Of a stretch of DNA of 64,000 nucleotides, positions 9,340 to 17,380 are shown piece after piece (position 1 is the first letter of the stretch; each line of letters opens with the position of its first letter). Below the pieces are notes generated by a model. The model ran no database searches and was not told the origin of the DNA. It saw only the letters and a list, made by a program, of their open reading frames with translations. Origin of the DNA: Methylotenera sp. (GTDB lineage Bacteria; Pseudomonadota; Gammaproteobacteria; Burkholderiales; Methylophilaceae); assembly GCF_030684185.1 (NCBI RefSeq), contig NZ_JAUXOY010000014.1, positions 218,001 to 282,000 on the forward strand, in the 5' to 3' direction. The translations under genes were made by a program, and so were the position numbers.

Positions 9340-9693
9340 TTATGCGTCAAATGCATTACGCACCCATTCTATGTGCCTAACATCTGCTTTATCCATTAAA
9401 ATGGCGTCAAAGCGACATTGATAATCACCATGCTGTTGTAAATAATGTTGCGCGGTTAAAATAAGTTTCTGTTGTTTTTGGGGTGTAATGCTCGCGGCGG
9501 CATTACCAAATTGATTGTTTGATCTTAGTCGTACCTCAATAAATACAAGGATTTTGGCCTCTTTCATTATCAAATCAATCTCTCCAAATTTGCAGTGATA
9601 GTTTTGGGTCACTAATTTAAGGCCACGATCCAGCAAGAAAGTTGCAGCTATTTTTTCTGCTTCAAGTCCTGCGTTGTTTTTACTTAATTTCAT
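9340..9693 (-). CDS. yraN: UPF0102 nuclease-like protein YraN
   Basis: A 117-residue protein with the restriction-endonuclease-like UPF0102 fold. The conserved G-E-I-D-L-I block includes E38 and D40, and E53 in VFIEVR completes the predicted metal site. The biological role is unsettled. It is divergent from rsmI with only 35 bp between starts, so promoters must overlap or be embedded. It ends 63 bp before the dolP start on the same strand. Confidence 0.92.
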   Translation of the reverse strand: MKLSKNNAGLEAEKIAATFLLDRGLKLVTQNYHCKFGEIDLIMKEAKILVFIEVRLRSNNQFGNAAASITPQKQQKLILTAQHYLQQHGDYQCRFDAILMDKADVRHIEWVRNAFDA

Positions 9694-9728
9694 AGGCGAG
9701 ATTTTACCTAAAGCTGTAAACTTCTAAT

Positions 9729-10571
9729 ATGAATAATTTTGGTACATTATACGTGGTGGCAACACCAATCGGCAATTTGGGCGATATTACCCTGCGCGGC
9801 ATAGAAATACTTAAAGCTGTAGACGCCATTGCTGCCGAGGATACACGTCATACTTCAGGCTTATTGTCGCACTTTGGCATTAGTAAAAAATTGATTGCCG
9901 TGCATGAGCATAACGAACATCAATCCGCTGAAAAACTTTTAAATCTGCTAAAGGCGGGTGAAGATATTGCTTTGGTGACTGATGCCGGCACGCCGGGCAT
10001 TAGTGATCCGGGTGCAATAGTGGTAGATTTGGTGCGTAAGGCTGGCGTAAAAGTTGTGCCGATTCCTGGGGCGAGTGCTGTGATTGCGGCATTGTCGGCT
10101 TCGGGTATTGCGCAAAATGGTTTTTTGTTTCATGGCTTTTTACCCGCTAGCGGCGCGGCGCGGCGTAAGGTGCTGGAGGCACTTAAAACTCAAGCAGTAA
10201 CGTTAGTGTTTTATGAGGCGCCACACCGCATTGTTGAAAGTGTAGATGACATAGCGAAAGTGCTGGGTGAAGACCGTAAAATTACTATTGCACGTGAACT
10301 TACCAAGACTTTTGAAACAATTCACACTTGCCAGACAAGTCTGGCGAGTTCTTGGCTGCAAGCCGATGCAAATCAACAGCGTGGCGAGTTTGTGTTATTG
10401 GTTGAAACTGCTGCTGTTAAAGATGCCGAGGAGATTCCCGAAGAAACAGTTAGAGTGCTGAAGTTACTGCTTGCAGAATTGCCACTTAAGCAGGCAGTGA
10501 AATTGGCGACTGAAATCACCCATGAAAAGAAAAATTCGCTTTACGATTTGGCTTTAAAGATTAAAAATTAG
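9729..10571 (+). CDS. rsmI: 16S rRNA (cytidine1402-2'-O)-methyltransferase
   Basis: A 280-residue member of the tetrapyrrole-methylase-fold family. VVATPIGNLGDITLRGIE at the N terminus, AAEDTRHTSGLLSHFGI, TDAGTPGISDPG and FYEAPHRIVES are RsmI signatures. With RsmH it methylates C1402 in the ribosomal decoding centre; rsmH lies 4 kb downstream. A 20-bp-arm inverted repeat begins 6 bp after the stop. Confidence 0.97.
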   Translation: MNNFGTLYVVATPIGNLGDITLRGIEILKAVDAIAAEDTRHTSGLLSHFGISKKLIAVHEHNEHQSAEKLLNLLKAGEDIALVTDAGTPGISDPGAIVVDLVRKAGVKVVPIPGASAVIAALSASGIAQNGFLFHGFLPASGAARRKVLEALKTQAVTLVFYEAPHRIVESVDDIAKVLGEDRKITIARELTKTFETIHTCQTSLASSWLQADANQQRGEFVLLVETAAVKDAEEIPEETVRVLKLLLAELPLKQAVKLATEITHEKKNSLYDLALKIKN

Positions 10572-10576
10572 CTACG

Positions 10577-10628
10577 CTTCGACAAGCTCAGGGAACGAAG
10601 ACGCATAAGTTCCCTGAGCTTGTCGAAG
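10577..10628 (+). repeat. Palindromic repeat, 20-bp perfect arms
   Basis: The left arm at 10577-10596 begins CTTCGACAAGCTCAG; the right arm at 10609-10628 is its exact reverse complement, with a 12-nt loop. No T-run follows, so it is not a standard terminator. A 19-nt near-copy of the right arm is at 13242-13260. From memory, the core CTTCGACAAGCTCAG resembles an intergenic palindrome scattered through many bacterial genomes; its copy number here needs a genome search. Confidence 0.9.
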
Positions 10629-10653
10629 GGTGGTCAAAAGTTAGGATAAATAA

Positions 10654-11688
10654 ATGACAAAAACACTCACCATTACCCGCCCAGATGACTGGCATTTACA
10701 CCTGCGTGACGGCACTGCTCTTAAAGCGGTGCTGCCAGATACTGCAAGGCAGTTTGCCCGAGCGATTGTTATGCCTAATTTGCGTCCGCCTGTTACGACT
10801 ACGGAATTAGCTATTGCTTACCGCCAGCGCATTTTAAATGCGCTGCCGAGTGAACTGGACTTTGAGCCTCTAATGACTTTGTACCTGACTGACAACACTT
10901 CGGCTGCTGAAATTGCCCGTGCTAAAGCGAGTGGTATTATTCACGGCGTAAAGCTTTACCCAGCGGGTGCAACGACCAATTCTGATTCAGGTGTTACTAG
11001 CTTGGATTTATGTTCAAAAGCGCTAGAGGCGATGGAGAAATTAGGTGTGCCATTGTTGGCGCATGCGGAAGTCACTGACAGTGATGTTGATGTGTTTGAT
11101 CGTGAGCGCGTGTTTATTGAGCGACATATGATTCCGCTGTTGAAAAAATATCCTGCTTTAAAAGTTGTGTTTGAACATATCACTACTAAAGATGCAGCTG
11201 ACTTTGTAATGGGGTCGCCTGGTAATGTAGCTGCTACTATAACAGCGCACCATTTACTGATGAATCGTAATGACATGTTCAAAGGCGGTATACAGCCGCA
11301 TCATTATTGTTTGCCTATTTTGAAGCGTGAAGAGCATCGCGTAGCGTTGGTTAAGTCCGCAATATCAGGCAATCCAAAATTCTTCTTAGGTACAGATAGT
11401 GCACCGCATGCTAGGCACGCTAAAGAAGCTGCTTGTGGATGTGCTGGTATGTATACGGCGCATACGGCAATAGAGCTTTATGCGGAAGTCTTTGAAGCGG
11501 TGAACGCATTAGATAAGTTGGAAGGTTTTGCTAGCTTTTATGGGGCGGATTTTTATGGTTTGCCGAGGAATAAAGAGCAGGTTACATTGGTGAAAGAAAG
11601 CTGGACAGTGCCTGAAAGTTTGCCATTTGATGGGGATGTATTGGTGCCATTGAGGGCGGGGCAACAGCTTTATTGGAAGTTAACGTAG
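10654..11688 (+). CDS. pyrC: Dihydroorotase, class II
   Basis: A 344-residue dihydroorotase for pyrimidine synthesis (carbamoyl-aspartate to dihydroorotate). The metal-binding [12 protein letters not shown] (H14 and H16) opens the protein. The carbamylated-lysine region is [16 protein letters not shown] near residue 100, and the catalytic-aspartate region is [15 protein letters not shown]. Length fits the E. coli-type monofunctional enzyme. It is separated from rsmI by the palindromic repeat and followed by a probable bidirectional terminator. Confidence 0.97.
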   Translation: MTKTLTITRPDDWHLHLRDGTALKAVLPDTARQFARAIVMPNLRPPVTTTELAIAYRQRILNALPSELDFEPLMTLYLTDNTSAAEIARAKASGIIHGVKLYPAGATTNSDSGVTSLDLCSKALEAMEKLGVPLLAHAEVTDSDVDVFDRERVFIERHMIPLLKKYPALKVVFEHITTKDAADFVMGSPGNVAATITAHHLLMNRNDMFKGGIQPHHYCLPILKREEHRVALVKSAISGNPKFFLGTDSAPHARHAKEAACGCAGMYTAHTAIELYAEVFEAVNALDKLEGFASFYGADFYGLPRNKEQVTLVKESWTVPESLPFDGDVLVPLRAGQQLYWKLT

Positions 11689-11884
11689 TGATTTTGCGAG
11701 TGCTTGGCGAAAATACCGCGTTAAAAATGCGGTGTTTAGTTTAGCTGTGCAAAAATAGAAACCAAATTGATTGGCTTTTACGTAATTAATCCATCAGAAA
11801 CTACGCAGAATAATAGGCAGAAAAAGCAAAGGCTGTTAAAACTGCGGAAAATTTGTTCTGTCGTTAAACCTTGATTTTCGACTA

Positions 11885-11965
11885 AATCTCGGTTTAAACT
11901 TTGAAAAAAGTAAACCCCACGCTTTGGTGGGGTTTGCTTTTTTTCTTAGCACCGAGACCGAGATT
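11885..11965. terminator. Nested inverted repeat, probable bidirectional terminator
   Basis: An inner hairpin (AAACCCCAC 11912-11920 / GTGGGGTTT 11927-11935, loop 6) has T-runs on both sides, so it can stop pyrC and the convergent PEP-CTERM gene. An outer 9-bp perfect pair (AATCTCGGT 11885-11893 / ACCGAGATT 11957-11965) encloses it. The rest of the 311-bp spacer 11689-11999 holds nothing else I can identify. Confidence 0.8.
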
Positions 11966-11999
11966 AACGGTGAATGACTTATTGCAAAGGACCTAAAAG

Positions 12000-12503
12000 C
12001 TAAACTTGTGTTTTACGGCGGCGTGCTGCAAAACCAATTAAACCGAGGCCAGCAAGCAGCATTGCGTAAGTTTCCGGCTCTGGAACTGCAGCAACGCTAA
12101 CACCGCCCAGGTATGTGCCTACTTGGTTAGTATTAATGCCATATTTGAAATTCACCTGATAATTACCTGCACTCAAGGTGTTAGTAAAATCAATAGGCAT
12201 CACACTATCTTCTGCTAGCCAATTAAAGCTGTCAGGGCCAAGTAAATCCACGCGGCTGAAACTGAAACCTTCAGGCACATTCTCAGCAAATATTCTTACA
12301 TTGAATGTACTTAATATGTTGAAGTATATTGTGTCAAAGTAATCTGGACCATCATTATTAAGCGAAGGTACGTCGAAAAGATTTGTAATAGAGTCGCCAA
12401 CAGTGAGGTTGCCAGCATTAAAAATCGCTGCATTTGCACTGCTAATATTAAGGCTGAACGCTAAGGACATTGCAACTGTCAACAGTTTGATTGTATTTTT
12501 CAT
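12000..12503 (-). CDS. PEP-CTERM sorting-domain protein
   Basis: A 167-residue secreted protein. It has an N-terminal signal peptide (core LLTVAMSLAFSLNISSANA) and ends in a PEP-CTERM signal: VPEPETYAMLLAGLGLIGFA followed by the basic tail ARRRKTQV. In between is a beta-rich domain of about 110 residues. Such proteins are processed by exosortase, usually in exopolysaccharide-producing Gram-negatives. No exosortase gene is in the window. The spacer upstream (12504-12763) holds a hairpin at 12633-12659 but no gene. Confidence 0.9.
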   Translation of the reverse strand: MKNTIKLLTVAMSLAFSLNISSANAAIFNAGNLTVGDSITNLFDVPSLNNDGPDYFDTIYFNILSTFNVRIFAENVPEGFSFSRVDLLGPDSFNWLAEDSVMPIDFTNTLSAGNYQVNFKYGINTNQVGTYLGGVSVAAVPEPETYAMLLAGLGLIGFAARRRKTQV

Positions 12504-12632
12504 ATTAATTCCCTTAAGATGTTTGCGTGCCTACGTAATATTTTTTTGAATAACCAAAAAATCAGCACAGCATTGCTACACATGTATTCTCATCGAGAAC
12601 CTTTAATCCAGCAATAGCCCATTAGGGTTAAT

Positions 12633-12659
12633 GGCTTTGTTGCACTAGGCAATAAAGCC
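12633..12659. repeat. Hairpin in PEP-CTERM/rnpB spacer
   Basis: GGCTTTGTTGC and GCAATAAAGCC pair at 10 of 11 positions (one G-U) around the loop ACTAG. No T-run follows on either strand. It could be a degenerate element end or an mRNA structure. The rest of 12504-12763 shows nothing recognisable. Confidence 0.4.
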
Positions 12660-12763
12660 GACATGTGCGCTAGAAGGCGATGTTACTTGAGAATTCGTAA
12701 GTGATTGGTGTTGTGGTATGAATTAACATATTGCATTATTGGATGGTAATTCAGATTGATAAT

Positions 12764-12793
12764 TTGTTGCCTGATTTGGCTACGTGATAAAAT
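12764..12793 (+). promoter_or_regulatory. Sigma-70 promoter for rnpB
   Basis: TTGTTG (12764-12769), an 18-bp spacer and TAAAAT (12788-12793) place the start site near 12800, which is the first base of the RNase P RNA match. Confidence 0.65.
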
Positions 12794-12799
12794 GTAACC

Positions 12800-13140
12800 G
12801 AAGCTGGCTAGACAGTCGCCGTCACGTTTTTTGTGAGGGAGGAAAGTCCGGGCTGCGTAGAGTGAGATGACGGCTAACGGCCGTACGCTGAAAGCTGGCA
12901 ACAGTATAAGGCGCGGAATAGGGCCACAGAGACGAGCGTATTAAGTTACGGTGAAACGCGGTAACCTCCATCTGCAGCAAGACCAAATAGGCTGGCATTT
13001 TTACGCAAGTAAATAAGGCGTGACTCGCGCTGCCAGCGGGTAGGTTGCTTGAGCGTACAAGTAATTGTTCGCCTAGATGAATGACTGTCAGCTTTAGTAA
13101 TAAGGCCTACAGAACCCGGCTTATCGGCCAGCTTCACTTT
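12800..13140 (+). ncRNA. rnpB: RNase P RNA (type A)
   Basis: The catalytic RNA that trims tRNA 5' ends. The sequence opens with GAAGCTGGCTAGACAGTCGC and contains the invariant GAGGAAAGTCCGGGCT (J3/4 side of P4). Further conserved blocks are ACAGAGACGAG, CAAGACCAAATAGG, GGGTAGGTTGCTTGAG, CCTAGATGAATGACTGTC and ACAGAACCCGGCTTATCGG. It closes with CCAGCTTC, the complement of the 5' end. At about 341 nt it is slightly shorter than the E. coli RNA. The ends are estimated from pairing. Reverse-strand open frames over this segment are not genes. Confidence 0.95.
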
Positions 13141-13546
13141 TACTCTTTGGCATGTGAATATATGTAACTTGTAGCATATATTCACACGGGTAAGCCATAA
13201 GCTGGCTTACTTGCCACTTTCACTCGGAATAATACGCTTTGGTTCCTGAGCTTGTCGAAGGACAGCGAATATATTCTGCGGGGAGACCTTTACAGTCTTG
13301 GTTGCTTGGTGAGCAGGGGAAGACCTTGCGGTCTTTGTATCAAATTCGGCTTATCTTCGTGTCATAAATAATTTAAAAGCACCCATTGCTCTCACCTCTA
13401 AAAATCTGTCAATTACAATTCAATCAGTTTCATCGTTATTCTAATAATCTACATTCACTTAATTTTGTATGTACTTAATTTATAACGATATTATTTTTAG
13501 CGTTAAAATGCGCTAAGTCATTGAGATATAAAGGGAAATAGTCAAA
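13141..13546. other. Gene-free spacer with several small hairpins
   Basis: No coding sequence. It holds an 11-bp perfect inverted repeat at 13154-13164/13175-13185 just after rnpB, a 7-bp hairpin at 13190-13210, a half-copy of the palindromic repeat at 13242-13260, and two similar GACC/GGTC-type hairpins around 13281-13335. None has a strong T-run, so the rnpB 3' processing or termination site is unclear. The 13390-13540 part is AT-rich with no clear feature. Confidence 0.5.
13242..13260 (+). repeat. Half-copy of the 10577-10628 palindromic repeat
   Basis: These 19 bases match the right arm at 10609-10628 with one C missing (GTTCC-TGAGCTTGTCGAAG). The opposite arm is absent. Confidence 0.75.
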
Positions 13547-13547
13547 A

Positions 13548-13572
13548 AGGGCTTGCGTTGCCCTATTTTTTT
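13548..13572 (+). terminator. Hairpin with T-run upstream of mraZ
   Basis: AGGGC (13548-13552) and GCCCT (13560-13564) with a 7-nt loop, followed by seven T. It would stop read-through from the rnpB side. It overlaps the probable mraZ promoter, whose -35 lies in its loop. Confidence 0.55.
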
Positions 13573-13581
13573 ATCTATAGT
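13553..13581 (+). promoter_or_regulatory. Probable dcw-cluster promoter
   Basis: TTGCGT (13553-13558), a 17-bp spacer and TATAGT (13576-13581) predict a start near 13588, immediately before the MraZ boxes. The -10 matches consensus at 5 of 6 positions; the -35 is weak, as expected for a regulated promoter. Confidence 0.55.
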
Positions 13582-13589
13582 TCATCTTA

Positions 13590-13614
13590 GTGGGGAAAAG
13601 TGGGTTTTTGTGGA
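13590..13614 (+). promoter_or_regulatory. MraZ operator: three 10-bp-spaced GTGG boxes
   Basis: GTGGG at 13590, GTGGG at 13600 and GTGGA at 13610 repeat with an exact 10-bp period about 104 bp before mraZ. MraZ is known to bind such direct repeats upstream of its own gene and repress the dcw cluster. The boxes start at the predicted transcription start, suited to repression. Confidence 0.8.
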
Positions 13615-13717
13615 GATTTTCACTTAAATCGTTTCTAATCGAAACTAAGGGCGGTTAGAACTTCCTCACTTTTTTCATCATATTTTTTTGGTAAAAATTT
13701 AGGCTGATTATTAAAAC

Positions 13718-14164
13718 ATGTTTCGCGGCGCAACATCATTAAGTTTGGATGCTAAAGGTAGGTTAGCAGTGCCAACTAAGCACAGAGAGGCTTTGCAGCT
13801 TCAATGCGCTGGAGATTTGGTGTTGACTGCGCATCCGCATCGTTGCTTGTTGTTGTATCCGCAACCTGCTTGGGAGCCGATTCAAGCCAAGATGATGGCG
13901 TTATCTTCATTTGATAAACAATCAAGTGCTTTACAGCGTTTGTTGGTCGGTTTTGCGGAAGACGTGGCGATGGATAGCGCCGGCCGTATGTTGGTGTCAA
14001 CCGTGTTGCGTGATTTTGCGGGTTTGGATAAAGAAGTGATGTTGGTTGGCCAGGGTAGCCATTTTGAATTGTGGAACATGGAAGCTTGGCGCGCGCAGCT
14101 GGCACAAGTGATGCAGGACGACAACTTTACGATGCCATCAGAACTCGAGGGCTTTTCGCTGTGA
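13718..14164 (+). CDS. mraZ: Transcriptional regulator MraZ
   Basis: A 148-residue AbrB-like ring-forming DNA-binding protein and first gene of the dcw cluster. The two MraZ repeats are visible: SLSLDAKGRLAVPTKHRE (about 7-24) and AMDSAGRMLVSTVLRDFAGL (about 85-104). It represses its own operon through the boxes at 13590-13614. Its TGA stop overlaps the GTG start proposed for rsmH by 4 bp, so the two are probably translationally coupled. Confidence 0.97.
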   Translation: MFRGATSLSLDAKGRLAVPTKHREALQLQCAGDLVLTAHPHRCLLLYPQPAWEPIQAKMMALSSFDKQSSALQRLLVGFAEDVAMDSAGRMLVSTVLRDFAGLDKEVMLVGQGSHFELWNMEAWRAQLAQVMQDDNFTMPSELEGFSL

Positions 14165-15255
14165 TTAAGGGCGTGAACAGCGCGCCCACTAAAGCATCCT
14201 TGCCTTTAAAAGAAACGTCTTTGAAAGAAGTATCTTTAAAAAAAGCGTCTCCCAAAAAAGCGTCTGCACAAGACGCTTTAATTTTAGAAAAGCAGCAAAT
14301 AGCAGTGTCCGAATTAAGTACAAATCCAAACTCTCATATCACGGTACTGCTTGATGAGGCAGTGCAGGCGCTTACCATTAAGGCGGATGGTGTTTATGTG
14401 GACGGTACATTTGGTCGTGGCGGACATTCAAGAAAAATATTAGAGCAACTTGGTGCAAATGGCAGATTGATTGCATTTGATCGCGATTTGAAGGCGGTTG
14501 AATCAAGCAAAGAAATGACAGACCCACGTTTTAGCATGGTGCATAGCCATTTTGCGGGTATGCAGGCCAAATTGGCTGAAATGGGTGTTTTGAAGGTGGA
14601 CGGTATTTTGCTGGATTTGGGCATTTCATCGCCACAAATTGATGAAGCAAGCCGTGGCTTTAGTTTTAGATACGATGCGCCGCTGGATATGCGCATGGAT
14701 CAAAGTAGTGGACAAACAGCGGCAGATTTTCTCGCCACTGTAACAGAGCAGTATTTAGGGGAGGTTATAAAGAATTATGGTGAAGAACGGTTTGCTAAGC
14801 AGATTGCAAGGGCGGTTATTACGGAGCGCAATGACGGGCGCGCCATCACCACTACAGGGCAACTTGCCAAGGTCGTGGCAGGGGCAGTCACGCGGTTTGA
14901 GCCAGGGCAGAATCCCGCAACGCGTACATTTCAAGCTTTACGGATTTACGTCAATCAAGAGCTTGAGGAGTTATCGCTAACCATGCCGCAATGTTTGGCA
15001 TTGTTGGCGCCAAAAGGCCGGCTGGCGGTGATTAGTTTTCATTCTCTGGAAGACCGCATTGTGAAGCAGTTTATTCGTGATCAAGCGAATCGCGATGATT
15101 TGCCTGCCAACTTTCCAGTACGTGCGGCCGATTTGCCGCAACCTAAGTTGGTTAATATTGGCAAGGCAATCAAACCAAGTGCTAAAGAAATTAAGCTTAA
15201 TCCGCGCTCACGCAGTGCGGTGTTGCGTGTGGCTGAAAGAACCAACATAGCATGA
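14161..15255 (+). CDS. rsmH: 16S rRNA (cytosine1402-N4)-methyltransferase RsmH
   Basis: The SAM-dependent methyltransferase core begins at HITVLLDEAVQAL and includes VDGTFGRGGHS, LLDLGISSPQID, GFSFRYDAPLDMRMD and SFHSLEDRIVK. The chosen GTG at 14161 overlaps the mraZ stop and has GAGGG 9 bp upstream, giving 364 residues. The family is usually about 310-320, so this start adds about 50 residues rich in Lys and Ser, built from four 5-residue repeats (LKETS, LKEVS, LKKAS, PKKAS). A GTG at 14305 would give a normal 316-residue protein but lacks a good ribosome site. An ATG at 14071 would overlap mraZ by 94 bp and is unlikely. Confidence 0.9.
   Translation: MIKGVNSAPTKASLPLKETSLKEVSLKKASPKKASAQDALILEKQQIAVSELSTNPNSHITVLLDEAVQALTIKADGVYVDGTFGRGGHSRKILEQLGANGRLIAFDRDLKAVESSKEMTDPRFSMVHSHFAGMQAKLAEMGVLKVDGILLDLGISSPQIDEASRGFSFRYDAPLDMRMDQSSGQTAADFLATVTEQYLGEVIKNYGEERFAKQIARAVITERNDGRAITTTGQLAKVVAGAVTRFEPGQNPATRTFQALRIYVNQELEELSLTMPQCLALLAPKGRLAVISFHSLEDRIVKQFIRDQANRDDLPANFPVRAADLPQPKLVNIGKAIKPSAKEIKLNPRSRSAVLRVAERTNIA
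14206..14265 (+). repeat. In-frame 15-bp tandem repeat (x4) in rsmH
   Basis: Four 15-bp units at 14206, 14221, 14236 and 14251 encode LKETS, LKEVS, LKKAS and PKKAS. The unit keeps the frame open, supporting translation through this segment. Confidence 0.8.
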
Positions 15256-15620
15256 TGCGGTTAAATCTCATTTTATTTTTTGCGCTGATGTTTTCGGCTT
15301 TAGGGCTTGTGAACTCGCAACATAAAGCACGCAATCTCTATATTGAGCTGGAGCAAACCAATCAAGCTGCAAAACGGATTGAGCAAGAATATGGCCAATT
15401 GCAACTTGAACAAAGTACTTGGGCAATGCATTCGCGCATAGAAAAGATTGCTGCAACACAAATGCAGATGCAAGTGCCGGATGCAAAGCGTGTGCAAGTG
15501 ATTTCGCTTAGTCAGGTTCCTACTGCTCAGTTTGAGCCAATGCAAATGGCGCCAATAAATGTACAGCCAAGTCAAAAAATTGATGGGCAAGTAAACCAGC
15601 AAAACGGAGTTGCGCAATAA
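15252..15620 (+). CDS. ftsL: Cell division protein FtsL
   Basis: A 122-residue bitopic protein: a short cytoplasmic end, one membrane helix (LILFFALMFSALGLV, about 4-18), then a periplasmic coiled coil (ELEQTNQAAKRIEQEYGQLQLEQ). FtsL joins FtsB and FtsQ to activate septal synthesis by FtsWI. The C-terminal ~35 residues are Gln/Pro-rich and probably disordered, making it longer than the typical ~90-105. The ATG overlaps the rsmH stop by 4 bp and the stop shares one base with the ftsI start. Confidence 0.92.
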   Translation: MMRLNLILFFALMFSALGLVNSQHKARNLYIELEQTNQAAKRIEQEYGQLQLEQSTWAMHSRIEKIAATQMQMQVPDAKRVQVISLSQVPTAQFEPMQMAPINVQPSQKIDGQVNQQNGVAQ

Positions 15621-17380
15621 TGGCATTTCGTACCTTTACACGTTCACCTGTTAATACGCCTGTAGTGGTTAAGCTACCTGCATGGCGTCGTCGAGTTTTG
15701 TTGGTGTCTGTGCTGCTAGGGTTCGCTGCTTTGCTTGGACGTGGCATTTATTTGCAAGGTATCCATAAGAAGTTTTTGCAAGATAAGGGTGACGCACGCT
15801 ATAGCCGCAATCTGGTGTTAACGTCGCAGCGCGGAAAAATTACCGATAGAAATGGAGAGTTGCTGGCTACCAGTACACCAGTAGAGTCTGTATGGGCAAG
15901 CCCGCCAGACGTGAAAATTGATGCGGCTCAAACTAAGCAAATTGCTGGGCTATTGAATCTAAAAGTGGATGATGTCAAGAAGAAGCTTGCCAATAGTGAG
16001 CGTGAATTTGTGTATTTGAAACGACGCATTTCGCCTGAGTTAGCCGCAAAAGTAATGAAGCTTGGTATTCCTGGTATCGATTTGCAGCGTGAATATAAAC
16101 GCTATTACCCAGCTGGTGACGTGACTGCGCATATGGTGGGCTTTACTGGTCCAGGCGATAAAGGCGCTGGTGATAGAGGACTGGAGGGTTTTGAGCTGCA
16201 AAAAAATAGCTCGCTTTCAGGTGTTGATGGCAGCCGTCGTGTGATTAAAGACAGGTCAGGCCGCATCATTGAAGATTTGCAGGCCGTCAAAGTGCCGCAG
16301 GATGGACGAGATGTTACGTTGTCTATTGATTTAAGAATTCAGTATTTAGCACATCGGGAGTTAGTTAAGGCGGTTGAAGCCAATAAAGCGGCAGCAGGTG
16401 CGGTCGTTGTGCTGGACGCCAAGTCCGGAGAAGTGCTCGCCATTGCCAACGTGCCAACTTATAACCCTAATAATCCTGTGAATATTAAAGGTAAAACACG
16501 AAACCGTGCGATTGTTGATACTTTTGAACCAGGCTCTACGTTAAAGTCAGTTACAGTGGCCGCAGCCTTGGAATCAGGTAAATACACTCCGGAAACAAAA
16601 ATTCAAACCGCACCTGGCAGTTTCAGTATTGGCCCTGCGACTGTGCGGGATTCTCATCCGCACGGAATCCTAACTGTAGCGGAAGTGCTGCAAAAGTCAT
16701 CGAATGTAGGAACTTCCAAAATTACTTTGACGCTGGATAAGCAGTATATGTGGAGCATTTACAATGAACTTGGTCTGGGTCATGTAGAGGGTATTGGTTT
16801 TCCAGGAGAGGCTTCTGGCAGGCTGCGTCCTTATAAAACATGGCGCCCAATTGAACAGGCAACGATGTCTTTTGGACATGGTATTAGCCTGACGTTATTA
16901 CAGTTGGCTCGGTTATATACCGTGTTTGCTAATGAAGGTGAATTGCGTCCAATATCGCTACTTAAATTGACTGAAATGCCTATAGGGCAGCAAGTATTCT
17001 CTGCCGCAACTGCAAACCATGTAAAAGATATGCTGGAATTGGTGGTACAGCCAGGTGGCACGGCGGTTAGAGCGCAGGTTTTGGGTTATCGCGTAGGTGG
17101 TAAAACAGGCACTGCGCACAAGCTGGGTGAGCGTGGTTATGTGGCGGATAAGTATGTCGCTTCATTTGTAGGTATGGCGCCGGCTTCTGACCCCCGCTTC
17201 ATCATTGCGGTGATTATAGATGAACCGAGCGGCGGTGCATATTTCGGCGGCACGGTAGCTGCGCCAGTATTTAGCACCATTATGTCCGATACTTTACGTT
17301 TGTATGCTGTGCCACAAGACGCACCTAACAATAATGTTGTGCTAGAAAGTAATGACGAAGATGTTAAGGAGGGTATATGA
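15620..17380 (+). CDS. ftsI: Peptidoglycan D,D-transpeptidase FtsI (PBP3)
   Basis: A 586-residue class B penicillin-binding protein. It has an N-terminal membrane anchor (VLLVSVLLGFAALLGRGIYL, about 26-45) and a pedestal domain with RGKITDRNGELLATS. The transpeptidase domain carries STLK (catalytic S306, K309), KSSN and the KTGT box (GGKTGTAHK). It cross-links septal peptidoglycan with FtsW. The TAATG junction with ftsL and the 4-bp overlap with murE indicate a tightly coupled operon. Confidence 0.97.
   Translation: MAFRTFTRSPVNTPVVVKLPAWRRRVLLVSVLLGFAALLGRGIYLQGIHKKFLQDKGDARYSRNLVLTSQRGKITDRNGELLATSTPVESVWASPPDVKIDAAQTKQIAGLLNLKVDDVKKKLANSEREFVYLKRRISPELAAKVMKLGIPGIDLQREYKRYYPAGDVTAHMVGFTGPGDKGAGDRGLEGFELQKNSSLSGVDGSRRVIKDRSGRIIEDLQAVKVPQDGRDVTLSIDLRIQYLAHRELVKAVEANKAAAGAVVVLDAKSGEVLAIANVPTYNPNNPVNIKGKTRNRAIVDTFEPGSTLKSVTVAAALESGKYTPETKIQTAPGSFSIGPATVRDSHPHGILTVAEVLQKSSNVGTSKITLTLDKQYMWSIYNELGLGHVEGIGFPGEASGRLRPYKTWRPIEQATMSFGHGISLTLLQLARLYTVFANEGELRPISLLKLTEMPIGQQVFSAATANHVKDMLELVVQPGGTAVRAQVLGYRVGGKTGTAHKLGERGYVADKYVASFVGMAPASDPRFIIAVIIDEPSGGAYFGGTVAAPVFSTIMSDTLRLYAVPQDAPNNNVVLESNDEDVKEGI

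Noticed and set aside
12683-13185. Two reverse-strand open frames (72 and 79 codons) over rnpB
   Set aside because: They lie across the conserved RNase P RNA and show no protein similarity.
13281-13300. GAGACCTTT motif resembling the MITE end
   Set aside because: Only the first nine bases match and there is no partner repeat or duplication, so it is probably chance.
14071-14160. Upstream ATG start for rsmH
   Set aside because: It would overlap mraZ by 94 bp and lacks a ribosome site; GTG 14161 has one.
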